The position numbers and the translations under genes are program-made. Positions 18,624 to 26,396 of a stretch of DNA of 64,000 nucleotides are shown one piece after another. How positions within the stretch are numbered: position 1 is the stretch's first letter; every line of letters starts with the position of its first letter. Source of the DNA: a bacterium (GTDB lineage: Bacteria; Zhuqueibacterota; Zhuqueibacteria; Oleimicrobiales; Geothermoviventaceae). The stretch is from NCBI GenBank assembly GCA_028275345.1, contig JAPWUV010000001.1, forward strand, positions 496,001 to 560,000. The letters are read 5' to 3'. The notes beneath the pieces were generated by a model. That model saw only the letters and a program-made list of their open reading frames with translations. It made no database searches and had not been told where the DNA came from.

Positions 18624-19871
18624 ATGCGACGCAGGGAGTTCCTCAAGGCGACGGGGGCTGCGGCGACGTACGGGCTGCTTTCGGGATACCGCAGGGCGGA
18701 TGCCAGATCCAAGATTGAGATGGAGCAGCTCGAAGAGGCAGCTCGCAAGCCGGTGCTGAAGAGGGAGTACTTTCCGGATCCCGTGGTGATCCAGTCAGCG
18801 GAGCTCCTGGAGAATGGCGGGGAGTATGTGGTCCGGGTGCGCGCCATGGGCGGAGCGGAGGGCTACGCCGTGAGCAACAGCGACCACATGGGCCGCCTGT
18901 ACCCCATCCTCACCCAGATGGTCTTCCCATTCATCATGGGACGGGACGCGCGCGACCTGGAGGGAATCGTCGACGGCGTGTACCATTACGATAGCTACTA
19001 CAAGTACCAGGGCTTGGCCTTCTGGGTATGCGTCGCCAGCGCCGAGTTCGCCATTCTCGATTTACTGGGCCGCATCGTGCAGAAACCGGTGGGCGAACTC
19101 GTGGGCGAGATCTACCGGCGTGAGATCGCCTTGTACCGGGCGAATAACAGCCGTGGCCTTCCAGCCGAAGAGACCGTCGAGCTCATCCGGAAGGATGTTG
19201 AGGAAATCGGGGCCCGGGCGGCGAAGTACAAGCTGGGTGGTCGAATGGGGAATCCGGAGTATCCACCGGGACGTTCGGAGAAGCTCATCCACCTTGTGCG
19301 CAAGGTCTTGGGCGATGAAATCGTCCTCTACGCCGATGCCAATGGTTCGTACGATGTCCGCGAGGCCATCCGCATCGGCCGGATGCTTGAGGAGACCCGC
19401 CACAGCTTCTTCGAGGAACCTTGCCCCTTCGACCACTACGGCTGGACCAAACAGGTGGCCGATGCCCTTTCGATCCCCATAGCCGGCGGAGAACAGGACA
19501 GCAGTTTGTGGCTTTTCCAGTGGATGATCGCGGAGGATGTCCTCCAGGTAGTGCAGCCTGATTTGTTCTACTTCGGCGGATTCGTGCGCTGCATCCGAGT
19601 GGCACGAATGGCGCAGGTGGCCGGCATCCCGTGTACGCCCCACATCACCGGAGCCGGCCTCGGATATCTCTACGTGCTCCACTTCGCGAGCTGTATCCCC
19701 AATCCGGGCCCGTACCAGGAGTTCAAGGGAGTGAACCGAAAGATCCCCTTCGAATGCACCACGTCAGATCTGGAAGCGAAGGAGGGGGTTGTCAAAGTTC
19801 CGACGGGTCCGGGTTGGGGTATCGATCTGGATCCGAAGTTCTTGGAGAAAGCTCGTCGGATTCACGCGTAG
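18624..19871 (+). CDS. Tat-exported enolase-superfamily (mandelate racemase subgroup) enzyme
   Basis: 415 residues. The N-terminus M-R-R-R-E-F-L-K-A-T-G-A-A-A is a twin-arginine signal. The barrel shows a K-Y-K pair (K201/K203), metal ligands in D-A-N-G (D238), F-F-E-E-P (E264/E265) and G-G-E-Q-D (E290), and a C-terminal histidine in T-P-H-I-T-G (H340), fitting the mandelate racemase subgroup, which includes sugar-acid dehydratases and epimerases. GGGAGGT precedes the chosen ATG. It follows the secreted glycosidase by 62 bp, so both may process the same extracytoplasmic sugar. Substrate unknown. Confidence 0.8.
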   Translation: MRRREFLKATGAAATYGLLSGYRRADARSKIEMEQLEEAARKPVLKREYFPDPVVIQSAELLENGGEYVVRVRAMGGAEGYAVSNSDHMGRLYPILTQMVFPFIMGRDARDLEGIVDGVYHYDSYYKYQGLAFWVCVASAEFAILDLLGRIVQKPVGELVGEIYRREIALYRANNSRGLPAEETVELIRKDVEEIGARAAKYKLGGRMGNPEYPPGRSEKLIHLVRKVLGDEIVLYADANGSYDVREAIRIGRMLEETRHSFFEEPCPFDHYGWTKQVADALSIPIAGGEQDSSLWLFQWMIAEDVLQVVQPDLFYFGGFVRCIRVARMAQVAGIPCTPHITGAGLGYLYVLHFASCIPNPGPYQEFKGVNRKIPFECTTSDLEAKEGVVKVPTGPGWGIDLDPKFLEKARRIHA

Positions 19872-19997
19872 GGGGATTGCGCTCCCTACCTTCCGTAGCG
19901 GACGGGAAAAGGGTAGCGCCGCAAAGGCCTCCGCTCCGGCGCTCACTCGCTCGGCCGGAAGGGATAGTGATCTGCTTGAAGGAGCGGGGCTGACGGA

Positions 19998-20032
19998 GAA
20001 AAAAACGGGGCGGGATGACGTACCCCGCCCCG
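19998..20032 (-). terminator. Intrinsic terminator of gltA
   Basis: Read on the minus strand: a 9-bp GC stem (20032-20024 with 20014-20006) followed by a run of eight U (20005-19998), 27 bp after the gltA stop. On the plus strand only CTTT follows, so any bidirectional function is weak. Confidence 0.85.
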
Positions 20033-20058
20033 CTTTCGTCACCGCCGGAACTGGCCGC

Positions 20059-21339
20059 TTAGGCGGCGCCCACCTGTTGCTTGATCCACTCGGTGGTCAC
20101 GGACTTGGGTCGTGTGATAGGTTCGAGGTAGGCGCGGCTGATCACCGTCTGGGAGGCGACGCCGAGAGCCCGAGAGATCCCGAAGATCACCGTGTAGTAG
20201 TCGTATTCGGTCATGCCGTAGTGCCACAGGAGGGCCCCAGAGCCAGCATCGACGTTCGGGTACGGGTCTTTGACCTTGCCGGTCTGCTTCAGGATATCGG
20301 GCACGACCTCGTAGAGCCTGGCTACGATCTGGAAGATCTCGTCGTTGGCGCAGTACTTCTTGCCGAATTCCAGAAATGCGGTGAAGCGCGGGTCGGTCTG
20401 ACGGAGGACGGCGTGCCCGTAGCCCGGGATCACCTGGCCGGCGTTGAGGGTCTCCCAGGTGAAGTCGCGCAACTGTTCGTGGGTGGGGACGCCGCCGAAG
20501 CGCTCGCGCAGCTTCTGGATCCACTTCAGCACTTCCTGGTTGGCCAGACCGTGCAGAGGCCCTGCCAATCCGTTCATGCCGGCGGAGTAGGCGTAGTAGA
20601 TGTTCGACAGGGCTGACGCTACCGTGTGGGTGGCGAAGGCGCTGACATTGCCGCTCTCATGGTCGCAGTGCAGCACCAAATAGAGCCGCATGAGCTTCTC
20701 GAGTTCACCGTTCGGGTTGGGCAGGCCGAGCATGCGGGCATAGTCGGCGCCCATGTCCAGCTTGGGGTCGCTCGGGATGCGAGGTCCCTTCTTGTAGCGG
20801 AGGCGGTAGATACCTGCGGCCACCACGGGCATGCGCGCCATCAGATCCAGCGCGTCCTCGAGGGTCCAAATCCAGTGGTCCTCTTTGCGAATCCCTTCGT
20901 CGTATTTCTTCTTGAAGATCGAATCCTTCTCCATGACGAGGGAGGCCACGCTGAGCATGGTCATCGGGTGGGAGTCTTCCGGCATGGCCTCGAGCGTCTT
21001 CCAGACGCCGTCGGGAACCTTCCGCCGCTGCGCCATCTCTTCGACGAAGGCATCGCGTTCGGCTGGGGTTGGGAGCTCCCCGGTCAGAAGAAGCCAAATG
21101 ACCTCCTCGGGAAGCCGATCGGCCAGCTCGCTAATGGGATGGCCGCGGATGATCAGCCCCTTCTCCGGGTCCACGTACGAGGTGTCGCAGACGAGGCAGC
21201 GGACTCCGCGCATGCCTCCGTACGCCTGCTGGACCGTCACCTCGCTGATCACGTCATTGCCATGCTCCTTCACCAGCTTCCCGATGTCCTCCCTCCACTG
21301 AGGGATCTTCTCGGCGAGCTTCTCGCGGATTGTCGCCAT
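20059..21339 (-). CDS. gltA: Citrate synthase, eukaryotic-like si form
   Basis: Condenses acetyl-CoA and oxaloacetate to citrate. The 426 residues resemble the mitochondrial-type enzyme: G-G-M-R-G-V-R-C-L-V near the N-terminus, catalytic histidines in L-H-C-D-H-E-S-G-N-V-S and G-P-L-H-G-L-A-N-Q, and the aspartate in N-V-D-A-G-S-G. The ATG at 21339 is chosen because AGGAGG lies six bases upstream; a GTG two codons earlier would abut that site. Monocistronic, with its own terminator, divergent from polA. Confidence 0.92.
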   Translation of the reverse strand: MATIREKLAEKIPQWREDIGKLVKEHGNDVISEVTVQQAYGGMRGVRCLVCDTSYVDPEKGLIIRGHPISELADRLPEEVIWLLLTGELPTPAERDAFVEEMAQRRKVPDGVWKTLEAMPEDSHPMTMLSVASLVMEKDSIFKKKYDEGIRKEDHWIWTLEDALDLMARMPVVAAGIYRLRYKKGPRIPSDPKLDMGADYARMLGLPNPNGELEKLMRLYLVLHCDHESGNVSAFATHTVASALSNIYYAYSAGMNGLAGPLHGLANQEVLKWIQKLRERFGGVPTHEQLRDFTWETLNAGQVIPGYGHAVLRQTDPRFTAFLEFGKKYCANDEIFQIVARLYEVVPDILKQTGKVKDPYPNVDAGSGALLWHYGMTEYDYYTVIFGISRALGVASQTVISRAYLEPITRPKSVTTEWIKQQVGAA

Positions 21340-21415
21340 GGCCACCTCCTTCGCTTGGGTTTACCCGGCCACAGCCATCGCCGGGAAACGAACCATTCTC
21401 TCCTCGCGGGCAACT

Positions 21416-21444
21416 TTGGTAGGTTGCCAGAAGCGTGCCATCAA
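21416..21444 (-). promoter_or_regulatory. Possible gltA promoter
   Basis: TTGATG (21444-21439) and TACCAA (21421-21416), spacer 17 bp, on the minus strand about 70 bp before gltA. The -10 match is mediocre. Confidence 0.3.
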
Positions 21445-21581
21445 CATACTCTGCGCAACCTGCTCGATCTTCGATAGTTGGGCCCAATCCGAAACCCTCT
21501 TTCCTTCCCATCTGTGAGAAGGCCGAACGCGGGCTTCTTATGCCTGGGAAGAACTGCGTCGGCCAGCCGCCGCGTTTCCCA

Positions 21582-21610
21582 TTGACAAAGGTTCGCCATT
21601 GGCCTACATT
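21582..21610 (+). promoter_or_regulatory. Promoter of polA-epmA
   Basis: TTGACA (21582-21587) and TACATT (21605-21610), spacer exactly 17 bp, about 70 bp before the polA start. The 341-bp gltA-polA gap holds nothing else that I recognise. Confidence 0.65.
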
Positions 21611-21680
21611 TCGGTTGTGCCAAGCGGTGGGCTCCCTCATGGGGAGCGGATTCCCCCCATTTCTGCAGGAGCAGGTGCTC

Positions 21681-24380
21681 ATGTCGGAAGCTCGCGAGCT
21701 CTACCTGATTGATGGTTCCGCGCTGGCGTACAAATCCTATTTCGCCTTCGCCCGCAATCCCCTCACGAACTCCAAGGGGGAGAACACCTCGGCGGTCTTC
21801 GGGTTCACGCGCTCGCTGCTCAAGATCCTGGACGAGCAGAAGCCGACCTATCTGGCTGTGGTCTTCGACAGACCGGAGCCGACCTTTCGCCACCGCGACT
21901 TCGCCGAATACAAGATCCAGCGGGCGCCCATGCCCCCGGAGATGGCGGCTCAGTTGCCGCGAATCAAAGAAGTGGTGGAGGCCCTGCGCGTGGCCATCGT
22001 GGAGGTCCCGGGTTTCGAGGCGGACGATGTGATCGCCACCCTGGCTCGACGAGCAGCGGAACAGGGCTTTTGCGTGACCATCGTGTCCGGCGACAAGGAT
22101 CTGGCGCAGCTGGTGAACGAGAGGATCCGGCTGTACAACCCGCGGAAGGGTGGGGAGGAGAGCGAGATCCTGGACGCGTCGGCTGTGCGGGAAAAGCTGG
22201 GCGTCCCCCCGGAGAAGATTCCCGATCTCCTGGCCCTGGCCGGTGATTCCGTAGATAATATTCCCGGGGTCAAAGGGATCGGGCCCAAGACAGCGGAGAA
22301 ACTGCTGCAACAATTCGGCTCGCTGGAGGCTATCTACGAGAATCTGGAGGCGGTGCAGCCCGAGCGCATCCGTGCGCTCCTCCGCGAGCAGGAGGCGGAA
22401 GCGAGACTGTCCAAACGCCTGGCCACGGTGGCGACGGACGTGCCCATCGAGCTGAAACTCGAGGATGTCCGGGTGGGGGATCCGGACAGGGCACGGCTGG
22501 TGGAGCTGTTCCGCGAGCTCGAATTCCATTCCCTGCTCGAGCGCTTTGCCCCGAGCAGCGCGGCGAGCGAAGATCACGACTACCGGATCCTCAGGACGCG
22601 GGCCGAGCTGGAACGGCTGGTCGAGGAACTTCGCCAAGCCGGCACCTTTGCTTTGGACCTGGAGACGACGTCCCTGGACCCGCTACGGGCGCGCATCGTC
22701 GGGTTTTCCTTCGCCTGGAGGTGGGGTGCGGCGTGCTACCTCCCGCTGCGCGGACCGTCGGGAAGCCGCATCGAGCTCACCGAGGAGGAGGTTCTGGCGA
22801 AACTGCGCCCGGTTCTGGAAGACCCATCATTGCGGAAAGTCGGCCAAAACATGAAATACGACCTCTTGGTCCTCCGCAGGTCCGGGATCGAGCTCCGGGG
22901 AATGTACTTCGACACCATGGTGGCTGCCTACCTCCTGAACCCCTCGGAGCGCCAGCACAATCTCGACAGTCTCAGCCTGGAGTATCTGAACTACAAGAAG
23001 ATCCCCACCAGCTCCCTGATTGGCAAGCGGGGCAAGGAGCAGCTGTCGATGGACCAGGTGGCGGTGGAGATGGTGGGTGAATATGCGTGCGAAGATGCCG
23101 ACATCACCTGGCGTCTCTACCGGACGCTGGAACCCAAGCTTCGAGAGGCAGGGCTCGAAAAGCTCTTCCATGAGGTCGAGATGCCTTTGGTGGAGGTCTT
23201 GGCGGATATGGAGTACACGGGGGTGAAGCTCGACCTCGAGTACCTGCGGGAGATGTCGCGCCAACTCGAGTCGGACTTGCGGGCTCTGGAAGAGAGGATC
23301 TACGCCGTCGCCGGGGAGCGCTTCAACATCAATTCCCCGCAGCAGCTGGGGCGTGTGCTGTTCGAGAGGCTGAAGCTTCCCGCTCGCCGCAGGACCAAGA
23401 CAGGCTACTCGACGGACGTGCGCGTCTTGGAGGAGCTGGCCGGGCAGCACGAGCTTCCCCGGCTCTTGCTGGAGTATCGCCAGCTCGCTAAGCTGAAATC
23501 CACGTACGTGGACGCCTTGCCGCAAATGGTGAACCCGCGGACGGGCCGCGTGCACACCTCCTACAACCAGACGATCACCGCCACCGGACGCCTCAGCTCC
23601 AGCGAGCCGAACCTTCAGAATATCCCGATCCGCACGGAGATCGGCCGCCAAATCCGACGCGCCTTCATCCCATCGTCCGAAGATCACGTGCTTCTCGATG
23701 CCGATTACTCTCAGATCGAGCTTCGCATCATGGCCCATCTGAGCGGCGACCGCCGGCTGCGGGAAAGCTTCGAGCGGGATGAGGACGTGCACACGCGTAC
23801 CGCCGCGCTCATCTTCGGGCTCGAGCCTGAGGAGGTAACCCCGGAGCACCGTCGCCGGGCGAAGGAGGTCAACTTCGGCATCCTGTACGGCATGGGTCCG
23901 TACGGGCTTGCCCAGCGACTGGGGATCAGTCCGGAGGAGGCGCAGCGGTTCATCACCGGCTATTTCGCCACCTACCCCAAAGTCCACGATTTCATCCTGG
24001 AGACGATCCAACGGGCTCGGCGCGACCGATTTGTGACCACCCTCCTCAATCGGCGCCGCTACTTGCCGGACATCCTGAGCGAAAACGTGCGGGTGCGCGA
24101 GTTCGCCGAGCGGACGGCCATCAACACCCCTATCCAAGGCACGGCCGCCGACTTGATCAAGGTGGCGATGGTGCGGATCTGGCGCGAGCTCCGCAAGCGG
24201 GGTCTGAAGACGAAGATGATCCTGCAGGTACACGACGAGCTAGTGTTCGATGTGCCCAAGGAGGAGCTGGAGGAAGTGAAGGAACTTGTCAGGACGGAAA
24301 TGGAGAACGCCATCCACCTCGACGTGCCGGTCAAGGTGGAGATTGGCGTGGGTCGGAACTGGCTGGAGGCGGCCCATTGA
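21681..24380 (+). CDS. polA: DNA polymerase I
   Basis: 899 residues with all three domains. The 5'-3' exonuclease (about 1-290) has Y-L-I-D-G-S-A-L-A-Y and A-G-D-S-V-D-N-I-P-G. The proofreading domain (about 300-490) looks active: A-L-D-L-E-T-T-S, G-Q-N-M-K-Y-D and Y-A-C-E-D-A-D-I-T. The polymerase has motif A D-A-D-Y-S-Q-I-E-L-R (near 673), motif B K-E-V-N-F-G-I-L-Y-G and motif C V-H-D-E-L-V-F (near 850). The ATG giving M-S-E-A-R-E-L-Y-L-I-D-G was chosen; an earlier in-frame start would overlap the promoter. Acts in repair and Okazaki-fragment processing. Its stop overlaps the epmA start. Confidence 0.95.
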   Translation: MSEARELYLIDGSALAYKSYFAFARNPLTNSKGENTSAVFGFTRSLLKILDEQKPTYLAVVFDRPEPTFRHRDFAEYKIQRAPMPPEMAAQLPRIKEVVEALRVAIVEVPGFEADDVIATLARRAAEQGFCVTIVSGDKDLAQLVNERIRLYNPRKGGEESEILDASAVREKLGVPPEKIPDLLALAGDSVDNIPGVKGIGPKTAEKLLQQFGSLEAIYENLEAVQPERIRALLREQEAEARLSKRLATVATDVPIELKLEDVRVGDPDRARLVELFRELEFHSLLERFAPSSAASEDHDYRILRTRAELERLVEELRQAGTFALDLETTSLDPLRARIVGFSFAWRWGAACYLPLRGPSGSRIELTEEEVLAKLRPVLEDPSLRKVGQNMKYDLLVLRRSGIELRGMYFDTMVAAYLLNPSERQHNLDSLSLEYLNYKKIPTSSLIGKRGKEQLSMDQVAVEMVGEYACEDADITWRLYRTLEPKLREAGLEKLFHEVEMPLVEVLADMEYTGVKLDLEYLREMSRQLESDLRALEERIYAVAGERFNINSPQQLGRVLFERLKLPARRRTKTGYSTDVRVLEELAGQHELPRLLLEYRQLAKLKSTYVDALPQMVNPRTGRVHTSYNQTITATGRLSSSEPNLQNIPIRTEIGRQIRRAFIPSSEDHVLLDADYSQIELRIMAHLSGDRRLRESFERDEDVHTRTAALIFGLEPEEVTPEHRRRAKEVNFGILYGMGPYGLAQRLGISPEEAQRFITGYFATYPKVHDFILETIQRARRDRFVTTLLNRRRYLPDILSENVRVREFAERTAINTPIQGTAADLIKVAMVRIWRELRKRGLKTKMILQVHDELVFDVPKEELEEVKELVRTEMENAIHLDVPVKVEIGVGRNWLEAAH

Positions 24381-25459
24381 TGGAACACCCCCGCGATTTG
24401 CCGAACTGGCAGCGAATCCGCTCCAACAGCCGGCTGCTCCGGAATCTCCGACTCCGCCAAGTGGTCCTCCAAGGTGTTCGCGACTTCTTCGCCGCGCGGG
24501 GGTTTCTGGAGATCGATGTGCCGGTACTGGTCCCGCTTCCGGGAATGGAGCCGCACCTCCAGCCGGTCCCGGTCGCCCTTCACGACCTCAGAGGCCAGGC
24601 CTACCAGTTTTACCTGCACACGTCGCCGGAATATTGCTTGAAGAAGCTCCTCGCTGGGGGAGCGGGGAACCTGTTCGCCATCACGCATGCGTTCCGGGAC
24701 GGCGAAGTGTCGGAGCTCCACAATCTGGAATTCTCCTTGCTCGAGTGGTACCGGATCGAGGCCAACTACCAGGATCTCATGCGCGACTGCGAAGAGCTGC
24801 TCCTGGAGCTGGCCCAGGGACTGCAGGGCGCTGCATCGATCGGGTACGGCGGGACGAAGATCGACCTCCGTCCCCCTTGGCCGCGGGCGACGGTCGCGGA
24901 GGTCATGCGAGAATATGCCGGGGTGGAAATCGACGGCCGGACTACGCGGGAGGAACTTGCGGAGATTGCGCACAGCAAGGGATACCGCGAAGCGCAGGCC
25001 GACTGGCCTTGGGAGGATATCTTCTACCTCATCTTCTTGAACGAGGTGGAGCCGCGTTTCCCGAAGGACCGCCCGTTGATCCTGTACGATTACCCCGCGC
25101 CTATGTCAGCTTTGGCTCGCAGAAAGGCCGATGACCCCCTCACCGCGGAACGGTTCGAACTCTACATTGGGGGTTTGGAACTGGCCAACGGCTTCAGCGA
25201 ATTGACCGACCCCCTGGAACAACGCCAGCGACTGGAGCGGGAGCGCGAGGAGAGGATCCGGCTCGGGCGTGCGGTGTACCCGGTGGATGAGTCCTTCTTG
25301 GAGGCGCTGGAGCTGGGCTTGCCGGAATCCGCTGGCATTGCCCTCGGGATCGATCGTCTCGTGATGCTCTTGGCCGATGCGCACGATATCCGCGAGGTCC
25401 TGGCCTTCCCGACCCAGGATCTCTTGCGGGACTGGGCACTGAGTCACTCCGTCGGATGA
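24380..25459 (+). CDS. epmA: EF-P lysine ligase, lysyl-tRNA synthetase-like
   Basis: 359 residues: a class II LysRS catalytic core without the N-terminal anticodon-binding domain, as in EpmA/PoxA/GenX, which attaches beta-lysine to elongation factor P. Motifs include H-T-S-P-E-Y-C-L-K-K-L-L, I-T-H-A-F-R-D-G-E-V-S-E-L-H-N-L-E-F, L-A-N-G-F-S-E-L-T-D and the motif 3 G-I-A-L-G-I-D-R-L-V-M-L. It starts at the ATG sharing its A with the polA TGA, so the two are translationally coupled. Neither efp nor epmB is in the window. A LysRS paralogue of other function cannot be excluded. Confidence 0.85.
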   Translation: MEHPRDLPNWQRIRSNSRLLRNLRLRQVVLQGVRDFFAARGFLEIDVPVLVPLPGMEPHLQPVPVALHDLRGQAYQFYLHTSPEYCLKKLLAGGAGNLFAITHAFRDGEVSELHNLEFSLLEWYRIEANYQDLMRDCEELLLELAQGLQGAASIGYGGTKIDLRPPWPRATVAEVMREYAGVEIDGRTTREELAEIAHSKGYREAQADWPWEDIFYLIFLNEVEPRFPKDRPLILYDYPAPMSALARRKADDPLTAERFELYIGGLELANGFSELTDPLEQRQRLEREREERIRLGRAVYPVDESFLEALELGLPESAGIALGIDRLVMLLADAHDIREVLAFPTQDLLRDWALSHSVG

Positions 25460-25763
25460 TGTCCTCCATCTGCCGAGCCGGGACGATGGGCGGAATTGGG
25501 TCTGTTGGCTTTCGCACGCGAAGCCGGTGGTTTGGGGGACGCTCGTTGCGGCGGGGCTCGGCATCTCGGCCGACCGGCCTCCGTGGAAAGAGGCCGATCC
25601 GAAACGCCGCAGACGGGCTAACCCAATGCGGTCCGGGGAGGTGGGAAGCTCGAAGGGACCGGCAGCGGCCAGAGGTTGGTTACAATTTTTGACTGGACGT
25701 TATCGGTAGGGTGCGGTAGAATGCGGCGCGAGCGGTTCGAGGACGATTTCTCGGAGGAGGAAG
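25460..25763. other. Intergenic region epmA to paoA
   Basis: 304 bp. It contains a 7-bp GC stem (CGGCCTC 25575-25581 with GAGGCCG 25590-25596, no T-run) and, near its end, the probable promoter of the aldehyde oxidoreductase operon. No gene seen. Confidence 0.4.
25694..25722 (+). promoter_or_regulatory. Possible promoter of the pao-like operon
   Basis: TGGACG (25694-25699) and TAGAAT (25717-25722), spacer 17 bp, about 40 bp before the first gene. An overlapping TTGACT at 25689 would need a 22-bp spacer and is less likely. Confidence 0.4.
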
Positions 25764-26366
25764 ATGGCCGAGGGAAAGGGAGGTGTTTCCCGGCGAGGGT
25801 TTCTCAAAGGGTTCGGTACAGGGGTTGTGGGCGCCGCAGTGGCGGCGAAAGTTCGGTTGGGTGAAGCTGCGCCGCAGACCTCGCCCGGCTGGGATGGCAA
25901 GGTACCCGTCGTCTTGCGGGTCAACGGCAAGGAGTACAGGCTCCTGCTGGAACCGCGGACAACGCTGGTTCGGGCGATCCGGGAGCATCTGGGATTGACG
26001 GGTACGAAGGTCGTGTGCGACCGGGGAGAGTGCGGCGGATGCACCGTGCTCATGGACAACAAGCCTGTCTACTCCTGTCAGGTGCTGGCCGTGGAAGCGC
26101 AAGGGCATGAGATCACGACCATCGAGGGGCTGGTCCAGGCGGAGGAACTGGATCCCATTCAGAAAGCCTTTGTGGAGCACGACGCCATGCAGTGCGGCTT
26201 CTGCACCCCGGGTCAGATCATGGCGGCCAAGGGATTGCTGCTGAAGAATCCGTCCCCGACGCGAGAGGAGATCCTGAGGGGCATGTCGGGGAATCTCTGT
26301 CGCTGTGCTGCTTACCCCGGCATCCTGCGCGCTGTGGAATCCTTGGCGAAGAAGGCTCAGGGCTAA
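25764..26366 (+). CDS. paoA: Periplasmic aldehyde oxidoreductase, 2x[2Fe-2S] subunit with Tat signal
   Basis: 200 residues. The N-terminus has S-R-R-G-F-L-K-G-F-G-T-G, a twin-arginine signal that would carry the folded complex to the periplasm. The first [2Fe-2S] site is C-D-R-G-E-C-G-G-C plus Y-S-C; the second, in the helical domain, is C-G-F-C-T-P-G and L-C-R-C. This layout matches PaoA/YagT of E. coli and related CoxS-type subunits. Electron transfer runs from the molybdenum centre through both clusters to FAD. It has a strong GGAGGAGG ribosome site and is the first gene of the operon. Confidence 0.85.
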   Translation: MAEGKGGVSRRGFLKGFGTGVVGAAVAAKVRLGEAAPQTSPGWDGKVPVVLRVNGKEYRLLLEPRTTLVRAIREHLGLTGTKVVCDRGECGGCTVLMDNKPVYSCQVLAVEAQGHEITTIEGLVQAEELDPIQKAFVEHDAMQCGFCTPGQIMAAKGLLLKNPSPTREEILRGMSGNLCRCAAYPGILRAVESLAKKAQG

Positions 26367-26396
26367 GCTTCGGCCTGTTCCCAAGGGAGGAGGATC

